Assembly (NCBI GenBank): GCA_033032865.1
Contig: JAWHQI010000019.1
Location: 16,162,001-16,226,000 of the forward strand
DNA: 64,000 bases
Source of the DNA: Dactylorhiza incarnata
Lineage: Eukaryota; Streptophyta; Magnoliopsida; Asparagales; Orchidaceae
Direction: 5' to 3'
This document shows positions 44,747 through 55,734 of the stretch, one piece after another (within the stretch, counting starts at the first letter, position 1; each line of letters begins with the position of its first letter). Position numbers and translations under genes: made by a program. Below the pieces are notes generated by a model. The model saw only the letters and a list, made by a program, of their open reading frames with translations. It was not told where the DNA came from and ran no database searches.

Positions 44747-46051
44747 TGATGTAGGAAAGGATGTTTGGGTTCACTCACTCATGCGCAATCGATTAGTTTA
44801 CTCCCAACGCTTCCTAATCTCACACAAGCATGAACGAACGCAGCCGACTGGCGGAATGATTTTTATTCACGTTATTTATCACGCACGGGCAGCCACACCG
44901 CGAGGGAACGGAAGGAGGCTATGGGCCAACTTCGCTCCCGGCTAAAAGGATCCACACGATCCGATCGAGCGGTTGTTGTTGTCTACCAAAGAGAGATCCT
45001 CCGAAAAAGGTAAAGATTTCGGAAAACGGAAAAATATCCCCCAACAAGAACAAAAGAGGATCGCCACTCCTCGTCGAATTAAAACGAAATCCAAGATCGA
45101 AATACCAATTCAAAATAAAGAAAATCCGCGAGAAAATCAACGATTCAAAGACCACGTCACAGATCTAGCCACCACAGAACTATCTAAGAAAAGAATCACA
45201 CGAGTGGAGAGTTCGTTACCCCCTCAGAATCGTAGATCCGAGATGTAGGAATCCTAAAGATTGTTTGTCCGCGGAGATCACCGGAGATGAGTCACTTGAT
45301 GTAGAGCACGTTCGCCTTCGCCGTTTACACCACGATCAAGCCCTTAGAGCCAAATACGAGCCAAGAGATCTCTTTCCACAAGCCTTGGGGGCTGGCCGAA
45401 ATTCCTCAAGAGAGGAAGAGGGAGAGAGGGAAGAGGTGGAGGCCGAAACCTTCAAGAGGGAAATGAGAGAGAGAGGGGCGGCCAAGGAGAAGGAAGAAAG
45501 AGGGGGAGGGGGCGGAAATTCCAAGAGATCTAGGAAGAGAGGAAGAGGGGGGAGAATTCCAAGTTTGGATTTCAAATTTCAAATCTATCATAATCTAAGC
45601 ATAAAACAATACATCAAGGCCTTTTATAGGCTACACCACTCCATCGCCACCATTCATCCAACCCAAAATTAAGATGGCTAAATGCAGTCCATCAAAATAA
45701 AATAAAAAGCTGAAATTCAAAGTCCCAAATTAAAAGCAATGTTGAAAATAAAATGCATAAATGAAAATATATAATTATAAATATTATCCCAAGAGTTGGA
45801 AAATAATTTATAATCATATATTTGCATGTATCCCAAGAAGTGGAGATGCCGGCGCGGCGTCGACGGTGGTTGTCGCGGCAACGTCCGAATCCTCCAGTTG
45901 GCGGCAGCGCCCATCACGATCATCAAACTCCAAGTGGCGGACAGCGTCCACATCATCAGCAACGTCATCACGAACAAGCGGTGGGATTGCATCACCATCA
46001 ATCGAACGGGCTCGAGCAACACGAGCGAAAGGCGGGACATCATCGCCATCA
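44747..46051 (-). repeat. Gy-3 5' LTR
   Basis: 1305 bp, nearly identical to 40641-41943. TATA box on minus at 45622-45628. Confidence 0.94.
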
Positions 46052-46056
46052 AGACA

Positions 46057-46827
46057 TCCATGTGTTATTTTCTAATTGGCCAAATCCACCTACCAGCCTT
46101 GAAATAAACAAAGATATAATATTTAAATTTAACGCCTCAGGAAGCATCTTTTCCCATCTGCTGCCACGACGGGATGGTCCCGTCGATTGATGGGATAGCC
46201 CGTCGATTTGACATAACACCATAAAGAAGTAGTTTACATAGATGCTGCCGACGATTGACGGGACCAAGGATGGTCGTGTCGATCAAGGGGATCGACGGAA
46301 TAGTCTCGTCGATTTTGACTTAAAGATATAAAGAAGCAGCTTATTAGCTGCTGCCGACAATCGACGGGATGGTCCCGTCGATCGACGGGATTTACGGGAT
46401 GGTCCCGTCGATTTTGACTTAAGGTGTAAAGAAGAAGAAAATTAGTTGCTGCTGACAATCGACGGGATGGTCCCGTCGATCGACGGGATGGTCCCGTCGA
46501 TCGACGGGATGGTCCCGTCGATTTTGACTTAAGATAAAAAGGAATATATCTTTCCCAGCTGATGCTGCTGATCGACAGCATGGTCCCATCGATCAACGGG
46601 ATGGTCTGTCGATCAACGGGATGGTCCATCAATTTTGACATGGCACACCAAATTTCCTCTTTTAAGCCTAAAATTTACCATGGTTGACTTGCCCCTCTAG
46701 TGGACCACATGTGAGTTCACTCAACTCAATGTGACCTAAGGTCAATACACAGCTCAAACCCACATCACACCCCACATGACCTATCCTAATTGAAGTCAAG
46801 TGGTCTAGTAGGAAATGGGATGTTACA
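46057..46827 (-). repeat. Gy-2 3' LTR, right part (U3 side) with word array
   Basis: Continues the Gy-2 LTR after Gy-3, ending tgttaca at 46827. It contains the word array at 46190-46640: ATCGACGGGA and TCCCGTCGAT arms around a 'tgg' spacer, about ten copies. The same array is at 52205-52640. Repetitive peptides read from it are artefacts. Confidence 0.88.
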
Positions 46828-46899
46828 AATCCCAATAAACAAAAAAATAATTTCATCCCCGAAATTTAAGTTTGGGTCAACGGGGTTCATTACACAACA

Positions 46900-48350
46900 T
46901 AAATAAGTAAATCATGAGTGGGTATAGGTTGTACCTGAAGTGAAGAGTCTCGGGTACCAACTCCTTCATCTTGGAGTAGATCAAAATATAGTCAATGAAT
47001 ACCATGAGATCCATAGGCTCCCATGTGTGCTCCTCTCATCCATGATTGGACCACAACACCTTGACTAATGGGAACATTCTTCTTCCACAGGAATCGGACT
47101 GTTGTATCGTCAATCTGGATTGGCTCCAGACCGACTGATCTATCGAACTCTACCAGTCCCAAGGGGGAAGTGATGTGGTGGTCCGACTTAAGTAGATCTC
47201 TCCATAGTGAAGAGACATGAAAGACGTCATGCAAGTTTGCCAACTAAAATGGCAGCTCCAGCCTGTAAGCCAAGGGACCGATCCTCTCTAAGATCCTGTA
47301 AGGTCCCATTAATCGAGTGCTGAGCTTCTTCTGTCCTCACACCCGTGAGATACCATGCACCAGACGAATCATCAAATAGACTTTGTCTCCCACTTGGAAC
47401 TCCACCTTCCAATGCCTCACATCGTAATACTTTGCTTGCCTACTCTGAGCCTATAACATTGTGTCCCTGATCATCCGAACTGTAGCATCCGTGTCCTCAA
47501 CAAACTCTAATCCGAGTGCCTTCTGGTCCTCATCCTGGACCCAAGAAAGCAGTTTCCGACACTTCCTACCATTTAATGCCTCATACGGTGCCATATTAAT
47601 GCTTGCCTAGTGGATGGTTTTGTATGAAAACTCAATCATGGGCAACAACCTCTCCCAGGGCTTTCCCATATCCAAAATGCACAAGCGTAGCAGGTCCTCC
47701 ATAGTCTGGTTGGTCCGCTCTATCTGCCAGTCGGTCTGTGGATGGAAAGTGGTGCTGAACGTAAGCTGAGGCCCCAAGTATGCCTATTCCGCTCTCCATT
47801 CCCTAGAGGTGAACCGACTGTCACGTTCTGAGATAATCGTCCTGGGTATGCCGTGGTACCTGATGAACTTTTCCACAAATAACCTTACCAGAACCGCAAC
47901 TGAATCATCCTTCCTGACCGGTATGAACTATGCTACCTTGTTCAATCTGTCTACTATTACCCAAATAGAATCTTGCCCGGAGAGGGAGCGAGGCAATCCA
48001 TGTACGAATTCCATGACTATGTCCATGAACTTCCACTCCGGCACTAGTAGTGGCTGTAGAAGTCCTGCTGGACTCTTACATTCATCCTTCACTAGCTAAC
48101 AAGTATCGCAGAACGAGACAAAAGATATGATATCTTTCTTCATTCTGGGCCAATATTAGTCCCTCTGCAGGTCCGCCGTCATCTTGGAGATCCCGGGGTG
48201 TACTGAGTAACGTGTGCAGTGTGCCTCCCTGAGTATCTCTTCCCGGATCCTACCTACTGTGGGTATGTAGACACGACCCCGAAAATGAATGATGTCATCA
48301 CACAAAGAATAATCCCCTAACTTGTCCTCTTCTAAGGCACCCAAAGCATA
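46900..48350 (-). pseudogene. Gy-2 integrase (fragmented)
   Basis: In minus order: H2C2 zinc-binding region (REEILREAHCTRYSVHPGISKM, 48344-48156); catalytic core in broken frames (VIVDRLNKVAYFIPV, FTSREW, FHPQTDRQIERTNQTMEDLLR, about 48130-47680); MAPYEALNGRKCR; the LAYRLELP and LHDVFHVSSLWRDLL tail (47243-46992) and a decayed end. Integrates element cDNA in active relatives. Multiple stops and frameshifts. On its 5' side it joins gag directly (near 48350), so protease-RT-RNase H is deleted. Same lineage as the Gy-1 integrase. Confidence 0.85.
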
Positions 48351-48359
48351 TCACTGGCT

Positions 48360-48663
48360 GGTGGCCCCGATCATCCTGGCTCCCCAGCTCCTGGATCTGG
48401 AGCGGCAGAGGAGCCATCACTACAGGAGCCTGATGCTCTGGTCTGAAGTTGGGACAAGGACGTCCCCCACCTCCTCTATGACTCATCACTCTGCCCTGCT
48501 GCGACCCCCTACTGCTCTCTCCAAAGTATGATCCATCGGCTGGTATCTTTCCCCTGCTCCGCACCATCAAATGGTCTGCCTCCAGCTTTTTGGCCATCTC
48601 CATAATCTGGTTAGACTTGCCATGCGATATGAAAAGTAGAGTGTGCCTCAATGCATCCCTGAG
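48360..48663 (-). pseudogene. Gy-2 gag, C-terminal part
   Basis: LRDALRHTLLFISHGKS...IMEMAKKLEADHLM, then a Gly/Arg/Pro-rich linker and a degenerate zinc knuckle start (CFGC). Typical gypsy Retrotrans_gag C-terminus. The N-terminal part lies beyond solo LTR Co-E at 50333-50925; removal of Co-E and one ctgag copy makes the frame continuous. Confidence 0.8.
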
Positions 48664-48989
48664 TGTTAGTAATGGAACGTTCACCTAGAGGGGGGTGTTA
48701 AGTTATCTGGGTTCTTTTCAACTATTTGCGCGTGATTCGAATATTCAAGCACAGCATAGAAATATCGCACAGATAAGCACAAATAAAACACACTAGACGA
48801 CATAATGATCTATAGAGGTTCCTCAAGACAGGGTGTCTTAAGTAGTCCTCTGTCCCTCTGCGCCTACCCAGCAGTGTGCTAGGATCGGCAAACGCCACCA
48901 AAAATTTCAGGCCCTCAAGCCTTACAACACGGACCCGCAAGTCCTACAGCCTAGGCCCGCAAGCCCCTACTGCACCCGAGCTTGCAAGC

Positions 48990-49200
48990 TCAACACTCAG
49001 GCCCTCAAGCCCTACCTAGCCAGACCCTCAAGTCTATCCTCTGCCCTGGCCCTCAAGCCTCACAGGTCTCAAGCCCTCAAGCTTGACAATCAGGCCCGCA
49101 AGCCCTACACAGCTGACTTGCAAGTCTAGCCTCTGCCCTGGCCCTCAAGCCTCATAGGTCTCCAGCCCTCAAGCTAGACAAATAGGCCCGCATGCCTTAC
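48990..49200. repeat. About 93-bp tandem repeat in Co-E
   Basis: Two-plus copies with period 92-93 (marked by 'caatcaggcc' at 49087, 'cactcaggcc' at 48994, 'caaatagg' at 49179), rich in 'gccctcaagcc'. Lies downstream of the TATA box in element sense. Confidence 0.75.
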
Positions 49201-49497
49201 AAGAGTTTACAGTAGAAAAACAACTGTTACTTCTGCCGGATGAAGATTGACAACTTTAGCCTGTTGAAGATCGGCTTCTTAAGGTTGAATAAGATGCTTT
49301 TGAATCAGATCTTGAGTGCACAGTTCTTCTTCAATCTTTTCTTATCCTGATGAGGATTGGCTTCTTATCAGTCGGTGGAGATGATTGCTTCTTCTTTTTC
49401 GCTTTCTTTCTTGCACCGCTTTTTTTGTTCTCTTTTCTGTATGTGCAAGTTCTTTCTTATTGATCGATTAATACCACATTAGGGCAACCTCTTATCT

Positions 49498-49505
49498 CTT
49501 TTATA
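49498..49505 (-). promoter_or_regulatory. Co-E TATA box
   Basis: Minus-strand TATAAAAG; the word array (49605-50225) is immediately upstream in element sense. Confidence 0.65.
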
Positions 49506-49604
49506 AGACTGCGAGGTCCCCAACGGTCTTTTGAAAAAGTTCCTTAAGTGTCAGACGCTCCTTTCCTTAAGAGCACGCGCTGATTAGACAATCAGGCAGC
49601 GACA

Positions 49605-50225
49605 TTAAATGCTGATAGCACGTCCGCACCATTTGAATTTGTCTCGACGATATTTTCATAGTTACGACGACATGGGCAATATCTCGACGACAGGACTTTG
49701 TCGATGCCTTGAACTTAGGTAGAATTTCATTCCTTCTAGCTTCTGCCTCTGATGCTGGTATCTCGACAATACGAGGCATTCTAGTGCTCTTGCATATACG
49801 ACGATATGATGTCTCTAACTGTGTCGTCGTAATCACCTTGCTCTCTCGACGATATGCCTTATTTACGATGATGTTCAACGCCATCAGTCATACTTAGCCT
49901 TTTCAGCGACAAGGCTTCGTCACGACGATTTCTGTTCTTCTCGACGATAAGGCCACTTTGGTGAAGTCGACGATACTGCGTCTTCTCTGCGTTCGATGAT
50001 CTTTCATTCTTCGTAGTTCGATGATCTTCCTTCTGTGTTCGACGAACATGCCAAGTCTCAGCGGTCGTCGATCTTCCTTCTGAGTTCGACGAACTCCATT
50101 CTTCGTTTGACGAGCTTCCTTCTGCGTTCGACGAATACGCCATGTCTCAGCGGTCAACGAACTCACCAATTCTCAGCGCTCGACGAACTTCCTTCTGCGT
50201 TCGACGAATCTTGTTCTACTAACTT
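49605..50225 (-). repeat. Co-E word array (TTCGACGAA type)
   Basis: Some twenty copies of TTCGACGAA and TCGACGAT half-words with 'tctcagcg' spacers. The words resemble those of the Co-F LTR (55862-56340). Confidence 0.82.
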
Positions 50226-50332
50226 CCTGAGATTTATCAGCTGGAGAAGCCATCAAATACAAAGTGAAGTTTTTCTTTACTTGGTGACTTCTTCAAATCA
50301 GGAATCATGTGGGCAAGATTCCCAACACTGAG

Positions 50333-50925
50333 ACCTCGATAGAACCTCTTAGCGTAGTTCCTATAATCCAAGTCATGTATCCCCGCAAATCTGGCCAGGT
50401 GGGAGAACTCCCTCTGGTATTCAATTACTTACCGAGTCCCTTGAAGTAGGTTCAAGAACCTCTCTTCTAGCTCGTCCCTATCCGTGGCAGATTAAAAGTG
50501 CTCTAAGAAGACATCACTGAACTTGTCCCATGAGATGTCTGAAATCTCCCGATCTGCAAAAGTGGAGTCCAACACTGACTTCTACCATCTTTTGGCATGT
50601 GCATCCAAAGCAGACGCTGCCAAAGGGGACAACTTTGTTAATTGGGCAACTGATGCCTACTAGCATCTCCTGAATAGAATCATGCCACTCCTCCATCTTC
50701 ACTACATTTTCTGTTCCATGGTATATTAGGGGAGCCAAACTCTTGAAGGCATTTAGTCAATTGATCCAGGGTTCGGCTGTGCGGCCAGAGCCTATTGAGC
50801 TCTGAAGGCATCCAGAATAGCCATCATAGTTCGCCCCAACTCCGTTTGCTGAAAAGTGGTGGCAGTCGGAGGAGGAGGGACAACTTGTCGTGGATCAGCG
50901 AACTACGGGGACTACACAAATGTAA
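50333..50925 (-). pseudogene. Gy-2 gag, N-terminal part
   Basis: Decayed frames in minus order: PPPPTATTFQQTELGRTMMAILDAFRAQ, VVKMEEWHDSIQEMLVGISCP, EYQREFSHLARFAGIHDLDYRNYAKRF. Typical gypsy gag. Frameshifts and stops. Continues at 48663. Confidence 0.78.
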
Positions 50926-51057
50926 GGTTGGATTAGAATTGGCCTAACTCAAAGCTTAAATGTACTATTTTCTATGATTTTTACACATGGGCACACCATA
51001 GCTTTCGCTGCTTAGTTTGTCCTCAAACTAAAGCTCGAGCGGGGTGGCTTAGTGGTA
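50926..51057 (-). other. Short unassigned stretch between Gy-2 gag and its truncated LTR
   Basis: No primer-binding site is found; it would be expected here. Contains 'tggcttagtgg', which resembles a tRNA A box but without a B box. Confidence 0.4.
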
Positions 51058-51843
51058 TGGCCAAAATCATAGAGATAACTCTATGCCATTTATGCCAAAT
51101 ACACAAAATATCATTTTTGGCTATAAGCACACCATATCACATAATAGGCAAGAAGTGCAAGTGGAATTACACCACATGAAGTGATCCAATTGCTTCCAAA
51201 TTTTAACCAGAGTTTAAGAATGTCCTATCAAGCAAGACACCCAAATTTGGGGTCATTTGGAGTCACAAAACTCCATAAATTTGATTTATTTGATTAATTG
51301 AATAATGAACAAAACTATAGGGAAATATCCTCAAAAAATTCCCAATATTTGGCAGGGGGTACTTTAGGGCATGACTCATGTATGCCCAAAATTTCAAGTC
51401 ATTTAGAGTTATATTTCTCTCAAAATTAATTTTTAAATGTTTAGGGCTCCCTATGTACATGTCTCACAAGAATGGGTACCAGGGAGCTACAGGGCTCCAA
51501 ATTGAGTGATTCAAATTTCTCAATAAAGTAGACCCTCAGATCTACAAAAGTTTTCTTTGGCCACTTTTCATAAAATGGCCTTTAAGGGCCTCAAAATAAT
51601 TAATCTATGTGCTGAAATATTATGACAGATTATTACACATGAAATTAATATATTGATTTGATCTACAAAAATCTTAAAGCAGAATCAGACGATTCTTGCA
51701 CATCTTCTTCCTCCAGCCAGCGGTGGAGTTCGGTTAAGAACAATAGAAATCCAAAATGGTAAACCACCATTCCTGCTTCGGTTTGAAAATGGAAGAAGGG
51801 GGATGCTAGCACGAGGGGAGGGGAGGAGAAATCAGACCTGAAT

Positions 51844-51879
51844 GGGGGGGGCGGGGGGGGGGGGGGGGGGGGGGGGGGG
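51844..51879 (+). repeat. Long G-run
   Basis: Eight G, one C, then 27 G. The same place in the other LTR (near 40420) has five G. Could form G-quadruplex, or reflect sequencing error in a homopolymer. Confidence 0.85.
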
Positions 51880-52204
51880 TTTGAGATCGCGTGATCCATC
51901 GGTGCAGCATGTCTCTCTGGCAAGTTTGCTGGAGCTTCTTAGGATGTGAGGAAGAGGAGGAAGAAAAGATGATAAGTCTTCGGATGATGGAAAGAAATTT
52001 CAAGGAAAAGAGAGGAGAGAGATGGCTGAGATGATTTGGATTAATGGGAAATTAATGGCAAAGACTTTTTTTTTGCTTGAATTGGACAAGACATCCATGT
52101 GTCATTTTCTAATTGGCCAAAGCCAACTACCAGCCTTGAAATAAATAAAGATATAATATTTAAAATTATTGCCTCGGGAAGCAGCTTTTCCCATCTGCTG
52201 CCAG

Positions 52205-52640
52205 CAATCGACGGGATGGTCCCGTCGATTTGACTTAACGCCATAAAAAAGTAGCTTACATTGTTACTGCCGACGATCGACGGACCAAGGATGGTCCCGT
52301 CGATTTTGACTTAAAGATATAATGAAGCAGCTTATTAGCTGCTGCCGACAATCGACGGGATGGTCTCGTCGATCGATGAGATCAACGGGATGGTCCCGTT
52401 GATTGACGGGATCGACGGTATGGTCCCGTCGATTTTCACTTAAGGTAGAAGGAAGCAGCAAATTAGCTGCTGCCGACAATCGACGGGATGGTCCTGTCGA
52501 TCGATGGGATCGACGGGATGGTCCCATCGATTTTGACTTAAGATAAAAAGAAATATATCTTTCCTAGCTGATGCCGCCGATCGACGACATGGTCCCGTCA
52601 ATCGATGTGATGGTTCGTCGATCGACGGTATGGTCCATCG
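52205..52640 (-). repeat. Gy-2 5' LTR word array
   Basis: ATCGACGGGA/TCCCGTCGAT dyads with a three-base spacer, interrupted by 'ttttgacttaaag' spacers; homologous to 46190-46640 with differing copy arrangement. Confidence 0.85.
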
Positions 52641-52836
52641 AGTTTTACTTGGCACACCAAATTTCCTCTTTTAAGCCTAAAATTGACCATGGTTGACTTG
52701 CCCCTCTAGTGGACCACATGTGAGTTCTCTCAACTCAATGTGACCTAAGGTCAATACTTAGCTCAAACCCACCTCACTTACCACATGTCCTACCCTAATT
52801 GAATTCAAGGGGTCTAGTAGCAAATGGGATGTTACA

Positions 52837-54030
52837 TGCTCTTCCACCATTATGCAATGGTGTGCAAATCAAAAGGAGTGCCCATTCCTCCAGGAAAAAG
52901 GATAAATATAGGGATATTCTCCAAATGGACAAGGCAAATTCTGAAGCCTGGTCAATCTACACCTTCACCTCCTCCTTCTCCACCTCCACCAGTCACAGAG
53001 CCATGTCTACAAGATCCTCCAAGTGATAATTCTCCTCTACATGACACCCCAACTACTCAACAAGATACTAATCAAGATGCTGATCCAGCCCAACTCAACC
53101 AGGCCAGTTCCTTCATCCCTTCCATAGAACCTGCACCTCAGGTCCCTCTCCAACCACAACAACAACCATCCACCATAATCACAAACAATCAGTCTGCTCC
53201 CCTACCAACATTTCATATCTCACCAGAAGTCTATCAATCTCTCTCCCCTGTAGATCTTCCAGACTTCAATGAGAACCTCATAGTATTCCCCTAGTTATTC
53301 TACCCACACCCACTCCTCCTACATCTCATGTTCATACTCCATCTATTGATATTAAACAAGCCTTCTCTAAGGCAGTAGGATTGGCCTCAAGCACATTTGC
53401 TGACCTACTGGTTAGTCAAGCCAAAAAATTTAATAAGAAATACTCCCAGATAGAGTCAAAATACAAGAATCAAAAGAGTCACTCCTTTCTCTGAAGAAAA
53501 TTGTATCTTCCTCAATGATCACAAAATATTTTTTAAACTCCCTTGTTAGTAAGGTTAAGAAGGTGTAGAAGATTCAGAAGGAAGAGTTACTTAACCAGGG
53601 AATTGAGAATGTCCAGGAAAAGGACAAGAGTGCTGCATAAGAGACTGCTCCAGATACTAAGGCTTATGACCCAAACAAGCTAACTATTTTCCAAACATGA
53701 ACAGTTCAAGTGGAGCCAATTGAGAATCCTCCAGTAAAGTCTGCATTAATTAAGGGGGAGCCAGCTATAGTAACCTAGGAGGAGCTCCCATCAACTCAGT
53801 GGGAGTTCCTAGAAGATTAACAGATAGTGGATGAGGTTGAAATGATTGCTAAGGAGGCTGCCCTAAATGCTGAACAAGATGCACAATCTCAGGGGAGCAT
53901 CCTAAAGAAAATGGAATCCATAAGGAAGCTGTCAGGAGTCCTGAAGAAGAAAATGAACTTCTTGTTTTTGCTGCAAGAAAGGTGATACCAAAGGTCTTCT
54001 CAAGGAAAAGGAAGACTCTTGAGAAGGAAT
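52837..54030 (+). pseudogene. Co-A ORF2, 3' part
   Basis: Resumes the ORF2 frame after Gy-2: FHHYAMVCKSKGVPIPPGKR...FSKWTRQILKPGQ, then a Pro/Ser/Thr/Gln-rich region (PSPPPSPPPPVTEP...) to a stop at 53294. Beyond it, broken frames with acidic and Lys-rich, coiled-coil-like segments (QSQGSILKKMESIRKL; RKVIPKVFSRKRKTLEKE) reach about 54030. Function unknown; the proline-rich middle and coiled-coil end are compatible with the accessory ORFs near the 3' end of some Sireviruses, which is inference. Confidence 0.5.
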
Positions 54031-54246
54031 AGTAATGTTCAGGTATTCTGTATACATATGAAACAATTCTTATATAGTGATTCGGAACAGGAGGATTACA
54101 TGGAAGTTTACTATATGCTCTATCCTGTTATTTAATAATGTCTTTATTGTATCTGTGTAACTATTTGTAATTAAGATTTATGTCAAAGAATGTGTAAAAT
54201 CGCTGAAAACAATCTGTAAAATTTGTTAAGATAAATATGTGGAGAT
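54031..54246 (+). other. Co-A 3' untranslated region and polypurine tract
   Basis: AT-rich, no gene. The tract before the LTR is weak ('tgtggagat', 54238-54246). Stronger 'aagggggagcc' and 'caggggagcatcc' motifs lie upstream at 53752 and 53891. Confidence 0.6.
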
Positions 54247-55734
54247 TGTTAGGAAAAACCCCTTTGATTTAACTTAACAAATTATCTATAGGTGATTTTC
54301 CTTCCTGGGAGTATTACCCTCATTGTATAGTAAGGGTAAATTGGTCATTAGATGTCTTAGGATGTCACACTCACCTTAGAGTGTCAAGACTAGGTCAAGG
54401 CAATCATAAAATATGTTAAGTTAAGATTTGCGTCGAATGAGAGTCAACGCAACTTCAACTTGATGTCGATGCAACTCTGAATAGAAGACCAAGCAACTTA
54501 CTCAGCCCGTCGAAGTATAAGTCAAGTCGACGCAACGTCGAAATGGACTCGACACATAAGGAAGAGCTTGTTGAATCCATCTAATAAGTCGATGCAACTT
54601 CGACTACAATTCGATGCAGAAGTCAAGGCTCAAGTCTAAGTTTTTAACTCAACGGATACGTCAATAAGGAATCGACGTAACATATACATCTGAGTTCAGT
54701 TAGAGCTAAAAAGGACTTCGAAGATACTCTTATAAGAACTCAGAGGTGCGTCGACATTAAGTAGGATGAAGTCGATGCAACGTCGAATACAGTTAGAAAA
54801 GGAAGCTTTTTTCTGGTGTCCTTTTCAGACCTTTTCAGAAGGACCGCAAGGCTAGAGACATTTCTCCAATGACTCGTTAATTTCCAATGATGGAATGGAG
54901 CTTTCCAGGACACAATAAAATCATTCTTAGAAGATATTCAAAATTGATGGACGGGTCGGGAACAAAAGAAGAAAGGAAAATTATTTGTCCAAAAGAATTC
55001 CTTATCAGGACAGCCCAAAAGAATAAAAGATTTGAAGTCCCAATCATACATAATAAGTATACTGAAGGGGAAAAGAATGACACAACATTTGATTATTATT
55101 CTTTTCTGGGATATAGGGTGTTCATCTTCTTCCTCCTCAAACCCTAAAACAAGAATAAGTCTTCTTTCAGCACAATAAAAAGATAACATCTGCTTCTTCT
55201 TCTTCATCTTACAACAACTGTTTACAAGAAGTACTTACTGAAAACGATCAAGTCAAATAACCCTTGCAATCATCACAATCTTAAGCAAAGGTTCCACATT
55301 TCAGATCCTGTGAAAGACAGAAGCTATAGAAGTGCTTCTGAAGAATTCTGAAAGACAAAATTCTATTTTATTCTTAATCCTTTCTTCTCACTCTTCCTTT
55401 AACTATAAATAGTTTTATTAATCCCTCTTCCAAAGGATTCAATGGTTCTAAGAGTCTGCTTATCAAAAGACTCAGTGGTTCTATGAGTCTCCTTATCAAA
55501 AGACTCAGTGGTTCTAAGAGTCTCTTTATCAAAAGACTCAGACACGGGTTATCCAATCCTACCAGGGAGATAGTAGAGAGGAGTACCAATATTTGAAGGA
55601 ACCTCATTAAAATTCCTGTGTCTTTGTGTGTGATTATCTATGCTGTTAATACTTTAGTTTTTTTGTGTTTTATATTTCTAGCAATCTGTGTATACTTTAT
55701 TCTGTCTTTGGTATTGCTGGTTGCATAATCACAT
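54247..55734 (+). repeat. Co-A 3' LTR, left part
   Basis: Aligns with 2604-4025 throughout. TATA box at 54731-54736; words at 54430-54800. Interrupted by Co-F at 55735; the last 99 bp are at 62433-62531. Confidence 0.88.

Larger units (their letters stand above)
40641..46051 (-). mobile_element. Gy-3: young gypsy-derived non-autonomous element
   Basis: 5411 bp with LTRs 40641-41943 (1303 bp) and 44747-46051 (1305 bp). By eye they differ at about nine positions plus one 2-bp indel (over 99% identity). Perfect TSD agaca (40636-40640 and 46052-46056). Primer-binding site TGGTATCAGAGCC on minus next to the right LTR. The 2.8-kb interior encodes one open frame and lacks RT, RNase H and integrase core. 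It splits the Gy-2 3' LTR. The youngest insertion in the window. Confidence 0.94.
48664..50327 (-). mobile_element. Co-E: solo LTR (copia-like)
   Basis: 1664 bp with ends TGTTAGTAAT...TTCCCAACA (plus) and a perfect TSD ctgag (48659-48663 and 50328-50332) inside Gy-2 gag. No internal region, so a product of LTR-LTR recombination. Carries 'CACCCCCCTCTAG' on the minus strand near its U5 end, as in the other copia LTRs here, a TATA box and a word array upstream of it. Confidence 0.88.
37076..52836 (-). mobile_element. Gy-2: Ty3/gypsy element with long LTR and deleted pol
   Basis: Minus-strand LTR start TGTAACATCCCATTT at 52836 and again at 46827. TSD tgctc at 37071-37075 and 52837-52841; conceptual removal restores the Co-A ORF2 frame (SQML then FHHYAM). 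Interior (46828-51057) holds gag and the integrase end but no protease, RT or RNase H. The left (3') LTR is about 4.3 kb; the right (5') LTR is truncated to 1.78 kb at 51058, with the primer-binding site lost. Gy-3 and solo LTR Co-E are nested inside. The plus-side outer end reads TATAAGACC, not TG, so that terminus has mutated. Confidence 0.85.
51058..52836 (-). repeat. Gy-2 5' LTR, truncated
   Basis: Matches 39632-40640 plus 46052-46827 and provides the uninterrupted sequence across the Gy-3 target ('gacaagacatccatg'). It lacks the R/U5-side 2.5 kb present in the 3' LTR. Word array at 52205-52640. A G-run (51844-51879) has grown from five G in the other LTR. Confidence 0.85.

Noticed and set aside
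46234..46641. Frame with repeated STGPSRR/DHPVD peptides
   Set aside because: Direct translation of the Gy-2 word array, same artefact at 52264-52655.
51040..51060. Possible SINE: tRNA A-box-like 'tggcttagtgg'
   Set aside because: No B box, no tail and no flanking duplication; likely chance.
51663..52003. Poly-proline frames
   Set aside because: Antisense of the 27-base G-run.
36522..53294. Co-A ORF2 as an envelope protein
   Set aside because: No signal peptide, transmembrane segment or other envelope feature is visible; only the position would fit, so I left it unassigned.
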